53,883 nucleotides of DNA, from assembly GCF_000485595.1 (NCBI RefSeq), contig NW_014577152.1, forward strand, positions 389,553-443,435, read 5' to 3'. This document shows, piece after piece, positions 43,620 through 53,883 of this stretch. Both the position numbers and the translations under genes were made by a program. The stretch comes from Priapulus caudatus (taxonomy: Eukaryota; Priapulida; Priapulimorpha; Priapulimorphida; Priapulidae). The notes below the pieces were generated by a model. That model searched no databases and was not told where the DNA came from. It saw only the letters and a list, made by a program, of their open reading frames with translations. The stretch's first letter is position 1; each line of letters begins with the position of its first letter.

Positions 43620-44609
43620 GACTTTTTGAGACGAATACAACCAAATTTTTGCCACCATGTTTGCTATCATTCCGACTGTGACTAAAATCCGCAATGGATC
43701 GAACAAGGGAAATTAATCTGCGGTCCTCATGTAAACCACCCCTACATCCGAGAACATGGCATCTAAGGTTTTTACAAATGGCCCAGACATTCGTGAACAT
43801 CGTTTCACTTGCTTTGGTGTATAATTGTCGTGAGAGCCATCGTGCAGCTATTGTACTATTTCTGTAGTATTTTCTAGCGAGTCTTTTCCGTTTCAGGTTT
43901 TTCGTGTCTCTCTTCCATTGACATGTGCAGTGTAAACATGGCGGGTTTAAAGCTGATTGAAAAGTTGATATGCTGTGAGAATTAGCAGCTTATACCATGA
44001 ATTAAGAGAGATACATTCTAGTTTAGAAGCAGGACAACTGTGAGTTAACGTATATTTCAAACAAGGCAAGTCAAAGGTGGTAATAGAATAGTTTTATTTC
44101 AGATATACAGAATTATTCATCTAGATCTGCAGAGGTGATAGGTTTTTTGTATGGAAGGGTGTCAGGCTGTATAGACAATCCGTCGCACAGCCTGGTCGGG
44201 CTATATCCACCCCCACTTTCTACATTTCCAATGTCCACCTACACTGGCAGATGGGGTCGTTGTCGTATCAGGTACTACAGATATGTACCCGAGGTACATA
44301 TATGTATACACAAGTGTACCTGACCAATGTTGTTTCGACATAACCGTACCGCTGCGCTCCATAAATGTACCCAGGCGGGAAGTCTCGTTCAGTCACGTGG
44401 TATTGTCGTAAAAGCCGGAAAACGGTATAAGTACTATAACATAGGAAGAATTTAGCGCCTTCTGATTGGCTGGAATTTGGCAAGATGTCAGCCTCCATGA
44501 CTTGTAGCCAAAATCCCGAATTATCTACCAAAAACTCTGAGGTCAGCTGTAAACTAATCGGTCCACGAACATAAACAGAAAGTAGAACAAAAACGTATTG
44601 CGTATCGGC

Positions 44610-45586
44610 TAGTGATGTCACGATCATCGATTATACTCGATCATCGGTTGAACAGTGGCTCGAACCAAGCGCTTGGTTATCAAAATCCATAATTGATTTC
44701 ATCGAAAAAGAAAAAAAATTTAAACGAACAAGAAAACTTGGAAAAGTGATGAGAATCAGAGATATCATCGCTACTATACAAGTTATTCTTTATTAACATA
44801 CATTTATTATACACATAGTAGTAAACAGTGCAAAACAAACAGTAAACAGGGCTAAACAAGCACGTACATCAGGGCTCGAATTAACCGACGGCACCGACGG
44901 CAATTGCCGTCGGTGCCCCTATCAATCGCCGTACTGCCCCTGAAAATCCAACCCGACCGACGGCAGTCACCTGCCTTGCCCTTTTGTGTAATTGCCGTCG
45001 GTGCCCTTTAATCTACTGCCCTAGTTTTGTTTTTAGTCAAATCAACATAACACGTGCGCGTGCGTGCCGTAGTTGCAATGATGAGCTAAAAACCGATAGT
45101 CGCAGGATGGAATAATAACAGCATCGGATAATTATTCGCTCCTGATAGCGGGCATGTAAAATTTTGTGTTACTGTACTTCCATTAGCAGAGGTGGGTACA
45201 GGGGTCGGTGTTACGGTGTAAGCTTACAAGGGGGCATATTAATTGTTTTGTACATTAAAAGCAAGACGATGTTGATGTACTAATTTGTTATGAGTTTCCC
45301 TTTATTTTACAAAAGTGCCTTGGTGCCCTTCTCAAATATTGAGAGTTGCCTTGGTGCCTTTCTATTTTAGAGAAAATTCAAGGCGATTTCTCACATGCCC
45401 TAAAAAAATTGCCTTGCCCTTCTCGTCGCTTAATTCGAGCCCTGACGTACATGCACACACGTACATGCACACGACGTTACGCACACGCAGGCATTCAACA
45501 CCCTGAGTAACCGATTGTAACCGATCATCGGTTACTTGGGTCCAACCGATGATTGATTACGAAATTGCAACCGACTAACAACACTA
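44610..45586. mobile_element. hAT-like element, middle layer
   Basis: Left end TAGTGATGTCACGATCATCG, right end CGACTAACAACACTA, flanked by GTATCGGC (44602-44609) and GTATAGGC (45587-45594), an 8-bp duplication with one change. Its right 100 bp recurs at 1-101. Confidence 0.8.
44870..45444. mobile_element. hAT-like element, inner layer
   Basis: Inverted ends CAGGGCTCGAATTAA and TTAATTCGAGCCCTG; perfect 8-bp duplication ACGTACAT at 44862-44869 and 45445-45452. Contains short inverted pieces of ACCGACGGCAATTGCCGTCG. No coding capacity. A second copy begins at 53800. Confidence 0.9.
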
Positions 45587-46954
45587 GTATAGGCCCCTAC
45601 ACTGCATATCCTGATACCTGTTAATACTGCCGTATACGCGGAACGATACGGATACGCAAATCGTATTATCATTTCCTAACTAAACCAAACTCGGCAGCTA
45701 TAAGCCCAGACCCTCTCATAACTTAAGATTAAGATGAAAATAACACATTTGACAAAGAATTGCAATTATGTGATATATATGTTATATTAATGAGTAAATA
45801 TGTGTTTTTCATGGAAAATACATCAGAAAACTTACTTATCTCAACGGTTATAAACAAAACAAACATTTACAAAATGCGTTTGTTCTCTTGTTTTGAAGGT
45901 TTACGACATTCTCGTACTTTATCGCGTGGTTTCATATGCTGCCCGCGGGGCAGGTACGTTTATGTAACACAGGGTACATATATATGCTGAGAAATACAGG
46001 TCTGGTACATTTGTGTATACATATATACGTACCTCGGGTACATATCTGTAGTACCTGATCGACAACGACCCCTTCAGCCCTTACACTGGCTACACCTCAT
46101 TTTCTGGAAGAAGTGACCCTGCTTTAATGCTAGAGTAAAATAAGAGAGAGAGGATCGTGTTAAATTTACTATTTTCATGCTTAATGTCTTTATATTAATT
46201 AATTTCTCTAAGGGTTGCTACTAGACTAACGCGTATGGTCTTGTTGCCATCCTTCATGCCACGTTATAGAGGCGTATAAAGAAGGAGAAGCGTAAACGTG
46301 AAATGCTGAACGCATTTGGCAGTATAGTCGAATTAATAAACTCCTGGTTTTATTTGACGCATTCTTTGGCAGTATATTGATGCAGCTTGTCCTAACGTTG
46401 TTCATATAAACAAAACCGTCATTGTTCTCTACGATGCCCTACGGTAGATAATGGATGTTAAATCTGCTATATATCTTGCGGAAAACTGACTTGAGATCGT
46501 CAAGTTTACTGTGGATGTCTCTCTGATGTGTTAAATTCGGTAACTCGCGTGTTTCCGTCAATGGATTGCACAAATGGAACCTGAATGGACGTGATTGCCA
46601 TAGTGGATGTGACCCCACCTGTGGCACCTCACAGTGGATGTATAGTAAACTCTGGTAGTATGCACGCTAGCACATGCGGCGCCGCGAAGCAACACACTGG
46701 CCACATTCGAGAGTGGGTCGCGCAGTAATGACTAATGCCTAGGTCTGGTCTTCAGGGAAAATACCAAGATTTCACGCATATTATCTCAGCGTATGGGCAC
46801 TGTAGGACATGCGCTGTTGTTTATTATGAAAAGTAGGACAGCTGATCAGATAATACCAGGAGAAAAAATAGATATAGGGAAGGAGTTGTGCTTCAATAAA
46901 CAGGAAATTCCCGTCATTTACTAGCGCTATAATACACTTACTATTTAACTACGC

Positions 46955-47575
46955 GTAACGATCAACTTGAGCTCAAATGGACACAGTACATTCGACCATC
47001 CATCGTACCAGATGGGGGGGGGGGTGGGGGCGTTTGCCCTCGTAGACACACGCAGATCCGGAGATACAAGACTAAGAACATACGACACGATTCCTCCAAT
47101 CTTTGTCATTAAGTCAAGCGTAGCATCGCTATACTTCAAAAAAAGGCCAGATACTAACCCACACTGTCACGGGGTTGCGCTCACGGCCATGGCGCGAGGC
47201 TCGTCGTGGATGCAGCGCTGCTGACTAGCGGATTGGCGTGCGTGGCGTGCCGGGCATTGCGGTAATGGACATAAGGATGAACATGTAGCTGTCTACGGGT
47301 CAAAGGTTTATCTCACCGGTGTTGCGTTGATGCCTAATTCACCCATGCTAGCCACAGGCCTCGCCGTGAAGCGCAAAGCCCCGTGCGTGTTGGTTAGTGT
47401 GCCCTTTGTTTGAAGTATAGGCCGATTGCTTAGCGGTTGATTATGGACAAAGATTGAGATGAATCGTGTCGTATGTTTTAGGTCTGGTATCTGCCGGGAT
47501 GTGCGGGTGTCTACGGCCGGAAAACGATCTGGTAGATGAATGGTCGAATGTACTGTGTCAAGTTTGAGCTAAGTT
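46955..47575. repeat. Large imperfect inverted repeat
   Basis: The left arm (about 46955-47205) and right arm (about 47345-47575) are diverged reverse complements, sharing ACACAGTACATTCGACCAT and CATACGACACGATTC. Likely a decayed fold-back element; no gene. Confidence 0.7.
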
Positions 47576-48034
47576 TGGATGAGTTTACGCCGTAGTAATC
47601 GTAGGTATTATTAAGGCTAGTAATGGCGATTTCCTTGTTATATGAAGTCAGACTCTTCCTATTATTACTCTGGATATACTGGCAAAGAATCGTCAAATAA
47701 CACTGGGGAAAGTTATTAATTCGACTAATATACATGCAACATGCGATTTCAGGCATTTTACGTTTTGTCAGCTGCTCCCTTCTTTATATGCTTTGACTTG
47801 TATATTTTGTTAAAAAATCCTGTGTATCTGTTGATATTAAAAGTGATAAAATTAAATTCTTATCTTATTCCTTATCTTTTATCTTATCACTGGAAATAAC
47901 TTTACACCTATGGCCACAAATAAAGACATTCAGGCAGGTAATACTGATCATCGAGTAGGTTCTTCGGCGAAAAATACCAGGATTTTTATACGAGTCATAT
48001 TCAGCGTAAAGGATTCGTGGGAACATGCGGTTTG

Positions 48035-48770
48035 TTTTTAGGCTCATGCTGACATAGTCGAATGCAGCTTGTAGAATCGCTAGAGCAGTGCGTCGCGTCG
48101 TCCGTCGATGCGTCTGTCACAGTTGGGCCACAATTAAAGGGCTCGACGTTAACGGATTCGAGTCGGACGTGGCGGGGGTAATCCGGAAAACTGAGTTGGG
48201 AGTCCGAAGCTGGGAGTCATAAGGTCAAAGCGTCAAGGGTGTGCAAAAGAAGGGGGACATTCACGTCCTTACTTAAGGTATGGGAGGAAATGCGAATTGG
48301 CGGCAGCAAATATAACGGCCTTCGACCTAGGCTGGTGATGAGTCGGTGTATAGCATATGGTAGTTTAAAGCCATCATCTGTGTCGAAATTGGAGGTTCTC
48401 AGGTCAAAGGTCAATGTGTGACAGGGAGATTTAGACCATTTTCTGAGGGACATGGGTCTGACGGAGCCGAGTTGGAAATTTTTTGTTCAGCGCTGACTAG
48501 CATTTTATGGCTTTATTGAAAGGACTATGAAATGTACATTTCTGCTGACATGGGAGAGTTAAAGTGTCGGATAACCATTTTTGAACCTCAAGAGGGAGGG
48601 TTAAACATGGATTTGTTGGACTGTTAACAAAGGACTGAACTGCTTTTGCTATTGTGGATGTGAGGCTAAGTTGACAGTGTAATTGCAAAGCAGAAATGTT
48701 TTTGTAACAACGGTTTCGACTCCTTAAATCTATTTTTTCTAAAGGCTGTCCTGTATTAAGCCCTGCAGAT
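48035..48770 (+). repeat. Dispersed repeat R1, copy 3 (many indels)
   Basis: Recognisable by CAGCTTGTAGAATCGC, TGTATAGCAT and CTTTATTGAAAGGAC in the same order as other copies, but with many single-base insertions and deletions. Confidence 0.65.
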
Positions 48771-49751
48771 AGCATCTGTTAGCACACTGTAATATGAACC
48801 CTGAATTGCTCGCATGTGTTAGGCAAAACATGGCGGGCGCCATTACGCATGCATGGGGGTGAACTGGCACTATTCTAATCATAATTATTGCTGGCACTGC
48901 ACATGCAGACCTGTGTTTAACTCGGACAGCTGAACGAAATCTCGCTGAAATACTTTGGATTTCGCACTCAATGAGTGCGGTTATGCAGCACGAAGTGGTG
49001 ATGCCATGCTTTGATTAAAGTGTGATGACACACTTGTGACGCACATCTCGCGGCAACTGCCTTTGCTAGTTAGAGCCTCTTCCACCGCGCGCCCATCCCA
49101 CTCTCACGCCCACCATCACACTACGCCTCGCGTTCGACGCCATATCCATGATAACATGTTATATATGCGAAGTATTAAGTACAAAGCTGTATCTTTATTA
49201 CTGTACTACGCGGTATAGCAAAGCCTAGCTATCTATAGATTTTAGATCTGTATTAGTAGTATCGCTAGATATATGCTTCTGAGCAGCGAGACGCAGTGAT
49301 GCGCGAGGGTGTCTTCCTTACGTTTGCCAGTGAGTTAGCATCAGAAACTGCCGTCAGGTGAGCGCTGTGCTCTGCGCACTGTGTTTAATAATTGATTTAA
49401 AGGAAGCGATAATGGTGTTGTGAGAATAATTTAGAAGAAAGTGTTTAATGATTACGCATGTTTGCGTTATTCAGGTTCCCCAATTGGTCAAATTGGTAAA
49501 AACATTAGAAAAGTTAGAAAATTACCATATGGAAAGTTGTGAAAAATAATAGAAATTTGGTCCGGGTCATAAAAATTCATGGAAAGATGTCAAAACATGT
49601 AAGAATTTCTATGCCTAAGCTACACGAACTATGCCTTATGGCAATTGTTGGCGAGTCACTATAAATTTAACAGTACGACCTCCTTTTCCGGCCAATTCGT
49701 TATCCGGAAATTCTATTAACCGGCGCGATCTCCGACAGTGTATGTTCTCTG

Positions 49752-50740
49752 TTTTTAGCTCATCTGACTAGTAGATTGCAGCTTGTAGAATTGCATGATG
49801 GTCCGTCCGTACCGTAGCGTCGCTAGCGTCGGTCGTCAACAGTTGGGCACAAATCTTAACCTGCTGCGACGTACGGTCACGATATTCGGGACGTGGGGAG
49901 CAGGTAATCCGAAACGAGTTGGATGTCGAAGCTGGGGTCAAGGCTCAAAGTCAAGAGCGTGTAAACATAAGGGGGAACATTCACTCCTTACTTTAAGGTA
50001 TAGGGAGAACATGCAGAATTGCGGCTAACAAATCTAACGGCCTCTGCCTAGGTTTGTGATAGTTGGTGCGAAGCGCGGTGTAAGCGGATCATGGCTAGGC
50101 AAAAGCCGCATTCACTCGTGCGAAAACTTCGGCGGGCAGGTCACAGGTCAAGGTAAATGGGCACAGGCAGATTTTAACATTTTTCTGAGGACATGGTCTG
50201 ACGGAGCATTGAAAATTTTTTGTTTCAGCGGTGACACACATTTTATGGCTTTATTGAAAGGACCATGAAATGTGCTTTCCACTGAACGTGGAAGAGTACT
50301 GCTGCAGCTGAAACCGTGTTTGGACTCCAGGAGGAAGGGATTTAACATTGGATATTTGTAATGTTACTGTGTTACTGTTTGAAAGGATTTGACTCTGGTG
50401 TTTGCATAGTAGATCTATATCTGCCTGGGATGTATGAGGCTAAAAGTGTCACAAAAAGGTGAAATTTCAAAGCTAAATTTGCTGAAGAAGGTTTATGCTG
50501 CGCTTAATGTATATTTCTATGGCATTCTGTACGTGTCAGATGCTGTTGTTAATATGGCACTGCAGTGCCACTGCCCGGCTGTGGTTGGTGCATAGTTGGT
50601 TGTAGTTTTTGGCCTGCGTTAGAATTAGCGGTACAGTGCAGCTCTCTATATGCCGGCCTGTTAGGAGGGTTAAACATTGATTTGTTTCTCAACTGCACGT
50701 TGTGGAGTACCGTGTGGTTGGTGGGCTCCCTTTTACACGG
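49752..50740 (+). repeat. Dispersed repeat R1, copy 4 (longest)
   Basis: TTTTTAGCTCATCTGAC start, CAACAGTTGGGCACAAATCT, GGACCATGAAATGTGCTTTC, and a right end with TAGTTTTTGGCCTGCGTTAG. Nearly 1 kb, the fullest copy here; frequent indels; no long ORF. Confidence 0.65.
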
Positions 50741-51864
50741 TGAATTGCCAGCACAAACTCTACTTGAAACGATGCTTACTTAGGAGATAGATGAGATGAG
50801 TTATATTTTTTATGGAAGATTCTGTAGTGTACTATTATGAATAGTTGGAATAGTCACTAGACTGTTAGCATCTTTAGCACTTAGCTTAAGTACTTAGTTA
50901 AGGTTAGTCTTAGCTTAGTACTTAAGCTTACTTAGATTAGCACTCTTTATCGCTCTTAGCACTCTTAGCACCTCATAGCACCAGATGAAGCCCAGCGCGC
51001 TCTGCGGGCTCTTTGTTTTCAATCATTGTCCCACTGGAAAGAATTCACTCAGGCTTGCTCAAACTTGCGCGCGAGTGTACCATTGATTATCGTAAGAGCG
51101 CACGCTATCACATGCCAACAAAGCAAACACACTTAGCCGGTAAGAGCAACGCCACTAATGTACATGTATACAAATATAGCGCCAAGTATTAATACGAATA
51201 TTTAAAATAGATACTCATGTTAGTTGATGTGGCAGGTAAAAACTACATAGGAATAAAAGATATATACATTGTCCCTATAATGAAGTAAAGAAAAATGGTG
51301 TGTGGTGCGTGCGTGGTGTGTGTTGTGTCCGCTATGACTCGACACTCGTTCATCTATACGAACCGGAATTTACGTAGCGGAGTTAGCGAAACGCGCTACC
51401 CACCACTGTCGTATGGCAGCTGCGCATCGATCGAGCCCGTACTTCTCAAAAGCGCTGGCTGCCGCGAGCGATGTAACAGCCCTAGGCATACAAGCGCCGC
51501 GAGTTGATCGTGGTCTAGAGCCTGAGATTCGGCACAAAAGAAACAACATAAACCCGAAGTGGTTAAATTTGGGTTTTATTCATTTTTATTTCCATTTGCA
51601 TATAACCGATAAACCGACGTTGTTAGAATAGATCAATCGTAGAACGAGTAAGTACATTATTACAGTGGCAAAACCGTAGCTCTAGTAGTATAGCCGGCGT
51701 TAATTAAGCGGGAGGGCATAATATAAGCCTGCGAGGAAGTTAAATGATACGGGGCTATATAATAGAGTTAGTTAAGCATAAAATGTTCTAAAAGAGGTTA
51801 ATAGGCATAAAATGTTTATAAGGGGCGGGCTTAGAAAATTTTATGCTAGATTTCGCAACTGGAG

Positions 51865-52260
51865 TGTTACCACTGTTCAAAAAATGGATCGCAAAATGCA
51901 AAATGATGTGCTTTTTAACACGTTATTTATGCGTTATTCATTTAATCCATTTATTACTCAATAGTCAGCCTACTGGAATTCCGTTTGAAATATTTGCGTG
52001 CGCACGGGTGAACGTACCGTATTGTTATATACTGTAGCGGATATGCTGGCAAACAATGGCGCTAAGGTTGCATGTATATAAATATACCCGTGAGCGTCAG
52101 CGTGTGCGCCCAGAAATATTTCAAGCGAATTGCAGGTAGTGCGATTTGAGTAATAATGGAGTAAATACATGGTGTAAGTTGTGGAAAGTGTTCAAAATAT
52201 AGGTGAATGTCTATACGCCTGTGCATTTTGCATTTTGGCAATCATTTTTTCGTGGGAACA
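51865..52260. repeat. Imperfect inverted repeat
   Basis: About 51870-52015 and 52070-52255 are diverged reverse complements (GCAAAATGCAAAATG, TTATTACTCAA, GAAATATTT, GCGCAC). Small ORFs on both strands here are products of this symmetry. Confidence 0.6.
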
Positions 52261-52904
52261 GGTAGTAAAAGGTGCAGTTGGAAATTAGCATAAATATGTT
52301 TCATAGCCCTGCGGCAGTTTAATGAATGCAGGCTATTTATAGAGCTAAGCATAACCCCAATGAACTGCATAGAATGGTGTTTGAGGGGCATACTTCATAT
52401 CCGGTAAAATGCCCATATGGCGGATGGTGCCAGTCCGACGTGGCGGATTATATGTATTGATGCTAGTGGCTATGAGGGCTGTCATGTATCAAATGCTTTC
52501 GATTCGAATTATTGATTTTTTTTTATGCGATTTTGATCCGATCGATCCGATTCGATTAATAATATGTAATAAAAATAGCGTGATAAGTACGTTAAACTCT
52601 GTATATAGTGTTCTAGTTATGATAACTATGCATTTTATACATTGTGTGCTTAAATGGCAAATGGGAGAAGTAGTAATTTACATGATTGAACCAGATTGAC
52701 CTGGGTGGGGCGATAGGCGAAGCGGAGTGACATCTTTTTTGGTAGAGCAGATTTTATTATAGAGATAGTGAGATCTCATAGATTTATAGCACAGAGACAT
52801 GAAGACACAGTTATTGATTTGTTTCTATGAATGGGCCTGCCTCCTCGCGATAATTGGGGCGCTAGTCAAAAATGCTACCGATGCTTCGCTGCTACATTTT
52901 AGAG

Positions 52905-52923
52905 AAAAAAAAAAAAAAAAAAA
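52905..52923. repeat. Poly(A) run
   Basis: 19 consecutive A. No retroelement body recognised upstream. Confidence 0.9.
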
Positions 52924-53631
52924 CTATTGGATGCGTATTTTCGATTTATTCGATAAGTGATATCTGACGAATCTACAGCGATATTTATCGATGAGGTGGG
53001 CACCGATGACAGTCCTAGTGGCATGCACTATAAACTTTGTACAATTATATCATCATCATCATCCCATAACCCTTCGTTTAATATCATAGATAATAATTTT
53101 TTCTGGTTCAATGCCAACAGACACAGGTCTGTGATAGCACAATCAGTGTGTAGTTAATGTCTCTGTTATGACACTTAGTTTATGTTAGTCATTAGTGTTG
53201 CTCTCCAGTAAGGATTACAACCTGGAATAGGCATCACACTATAATAATTACGCGGTTGCACATAACATATGACAGAAGTAGGTAACAGTTGTTATTAAAA
53301 TTTTATTATGACAACCTTTGTCTATTCCTGGTATGATTATGATCTTCGTTAAATTTGGCATGATAAAATTTTTAATGTCTTCAATGTGCTGGTATGGTCT
53401 TGGTCGGTTCCAGCTGGTTGATCAAGGTAAAACATGCCACCAGTGACTTGAGTATGCACCAGCATTTTAATGATGATTCACTATTACTCTGCAGGCCCTT
53501 GTAACATCGTTATGACTGCATTGAATAGGAGTCTGAAAGAGACATGGCTTCAAGTGCCAAAATACGTTGCTTTCGTGGGTTTTGGATGGGTGATCCAAGC
53601 TTTGTTATAAGAAGTATATGGCAATGATAAA

Positions 53632-53751
53632 ATGGCATATTGCATTGTTTGTAAGAATTTATTCGCTGTTGGAAATGTGGGAATAGTTGCCATTAAAAGC
53701 CGCATCGAGAGCAAAATGCACGAGAAGACAGTGACTCTGTCAAAGCAGTGA
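53632..53751 (+). pseudogene. Decayed BED-like zinc-finger fragment
   Basis: Reads MAYCIVCKNLFAVGNVGIVA then IKSRIESKMHEKTV and stops. The C-x2-C pair, central glycine and terminal H resemble BED-type fingers of hAT transposases and their relatives, but the first histidine position appears to be R and the frame before it is broken (TGA at about 53622). Probably transposase debris; weak call. Confidence 0.35.
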
Positions 53752-53799
53752 TCAGTAGAGTGTGGAGACCATTGGAAAAATTAATACATGTATGGACAT

Positions 53800-53883
53800 C
53801 AGGGCTCGAATTAAGCGACGAGAAGGGCAAGGCAATTTTTTTAGGGCATGTGACAAATCGCCTTGAATTTCCTCTAAAATGGG
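53800..53883. mobile_element. hAT-like element end, cut by window edge
   Basis: CAGGGCTCGAATTAAGCGAC and following sequence is the reverse complement of 45361-45444, the right end of the inner element at 44870-45444. Confidence 0.85.

Larger units (their letters stand above)
44249..46081. mobile_element. Family-B element, outer layer of a nested insertion
   Basis: Left end has GGGGTCGTTGTCGTATCAGG, right end CTGATCGACAACGACCCC; flanked by TACACTGGC at 44240-44248 and 46082-46090. Split by the hAT-like element 44610-45586. Confidence 0.75.
41890..53631. other. Intergenic, repeat-rich, no confident gene
   Basis: Apart from the elements listed, I see only short frames. The one with a slightly protein-like sequence is 43182-43349 on + (MTPHDFDYNGQDLSLVEFSE onward), preceded by an AT-rich stretch and YY1-like GCCGCCATGTT at about 42929; it could be a first exon of a divergent gene but has no recognisable domain. 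42.0-43.5 kb is otherwise AT-rich and featureless. Confidence 0.5.

Overview
The window is eukaryotic, and almost certainly from an invertebrate animal. It has many short phase-consistent GT-AG introns, TTAGGG telomere-type repeats and many small non-autonomous DNA transposons. It holds two genes recognisable by protein content. I cannot name the species; a marine invertebrate is my guess from gene content and repeat style.

Gene A (+ strand, exons from 721 to a stop at 11481, 5' end off the left edge) encodes two nucleoside 2-deoxyribosyltransferase-like domains, each preceded by EF-hand-type sequence. Both carry the L-G-G-[ST]-C start motif and keep a glutamate where the enzyme family has its catalytic nucleophile. 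The best comparison I know is the Raw/OLRN-1-type animal protein family. All visible exons join in phase except for one linking exon between 1087 and 2572 that I could not find.

Gene B (- strand) is a complete PRRC2 (BAT2) orthologue. A noncoding first exon lies at about 41720, the ATG at 39478-39473, and the stop at 16589. I rebuilt 31 coding exons; their lengths sum to 9936 nt, an exact multiple of three, giving about 3311 residues. Landmarks shared with vertebrate PRRC2 proteins include [68 protein letters not shown] and PSTADLNLKI. Lineage-specific additions include about 27 heptad repeats (DRRDTQ-V) from a coding minisatellite, a QYN/QYG-rich prion-like stretch, polyQ tracts and a 9-residue repeat. 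The two genes converge, and candidate poly(A) signals lie 125 bp apart near 12.5-12.6 kb.

Introns and the upstream intergenic region (42-54 kb) are packed with mobile elements, many with exact target-site duplications: three families of 9-bp-TSD (Mutator-like) palindromic elements carrying telomere-like repeats; a roughly 91-103 bp element without inverted ends that carries a variable GGTTAG array; a three-level nest at 44.2-46.1 kb; several hAT-like elements; two 44- and 70-bp palindromes with 7-bp duplications; and four copies of a longer dispersed repeat. No confident gene was found from 42 to 54 kb.
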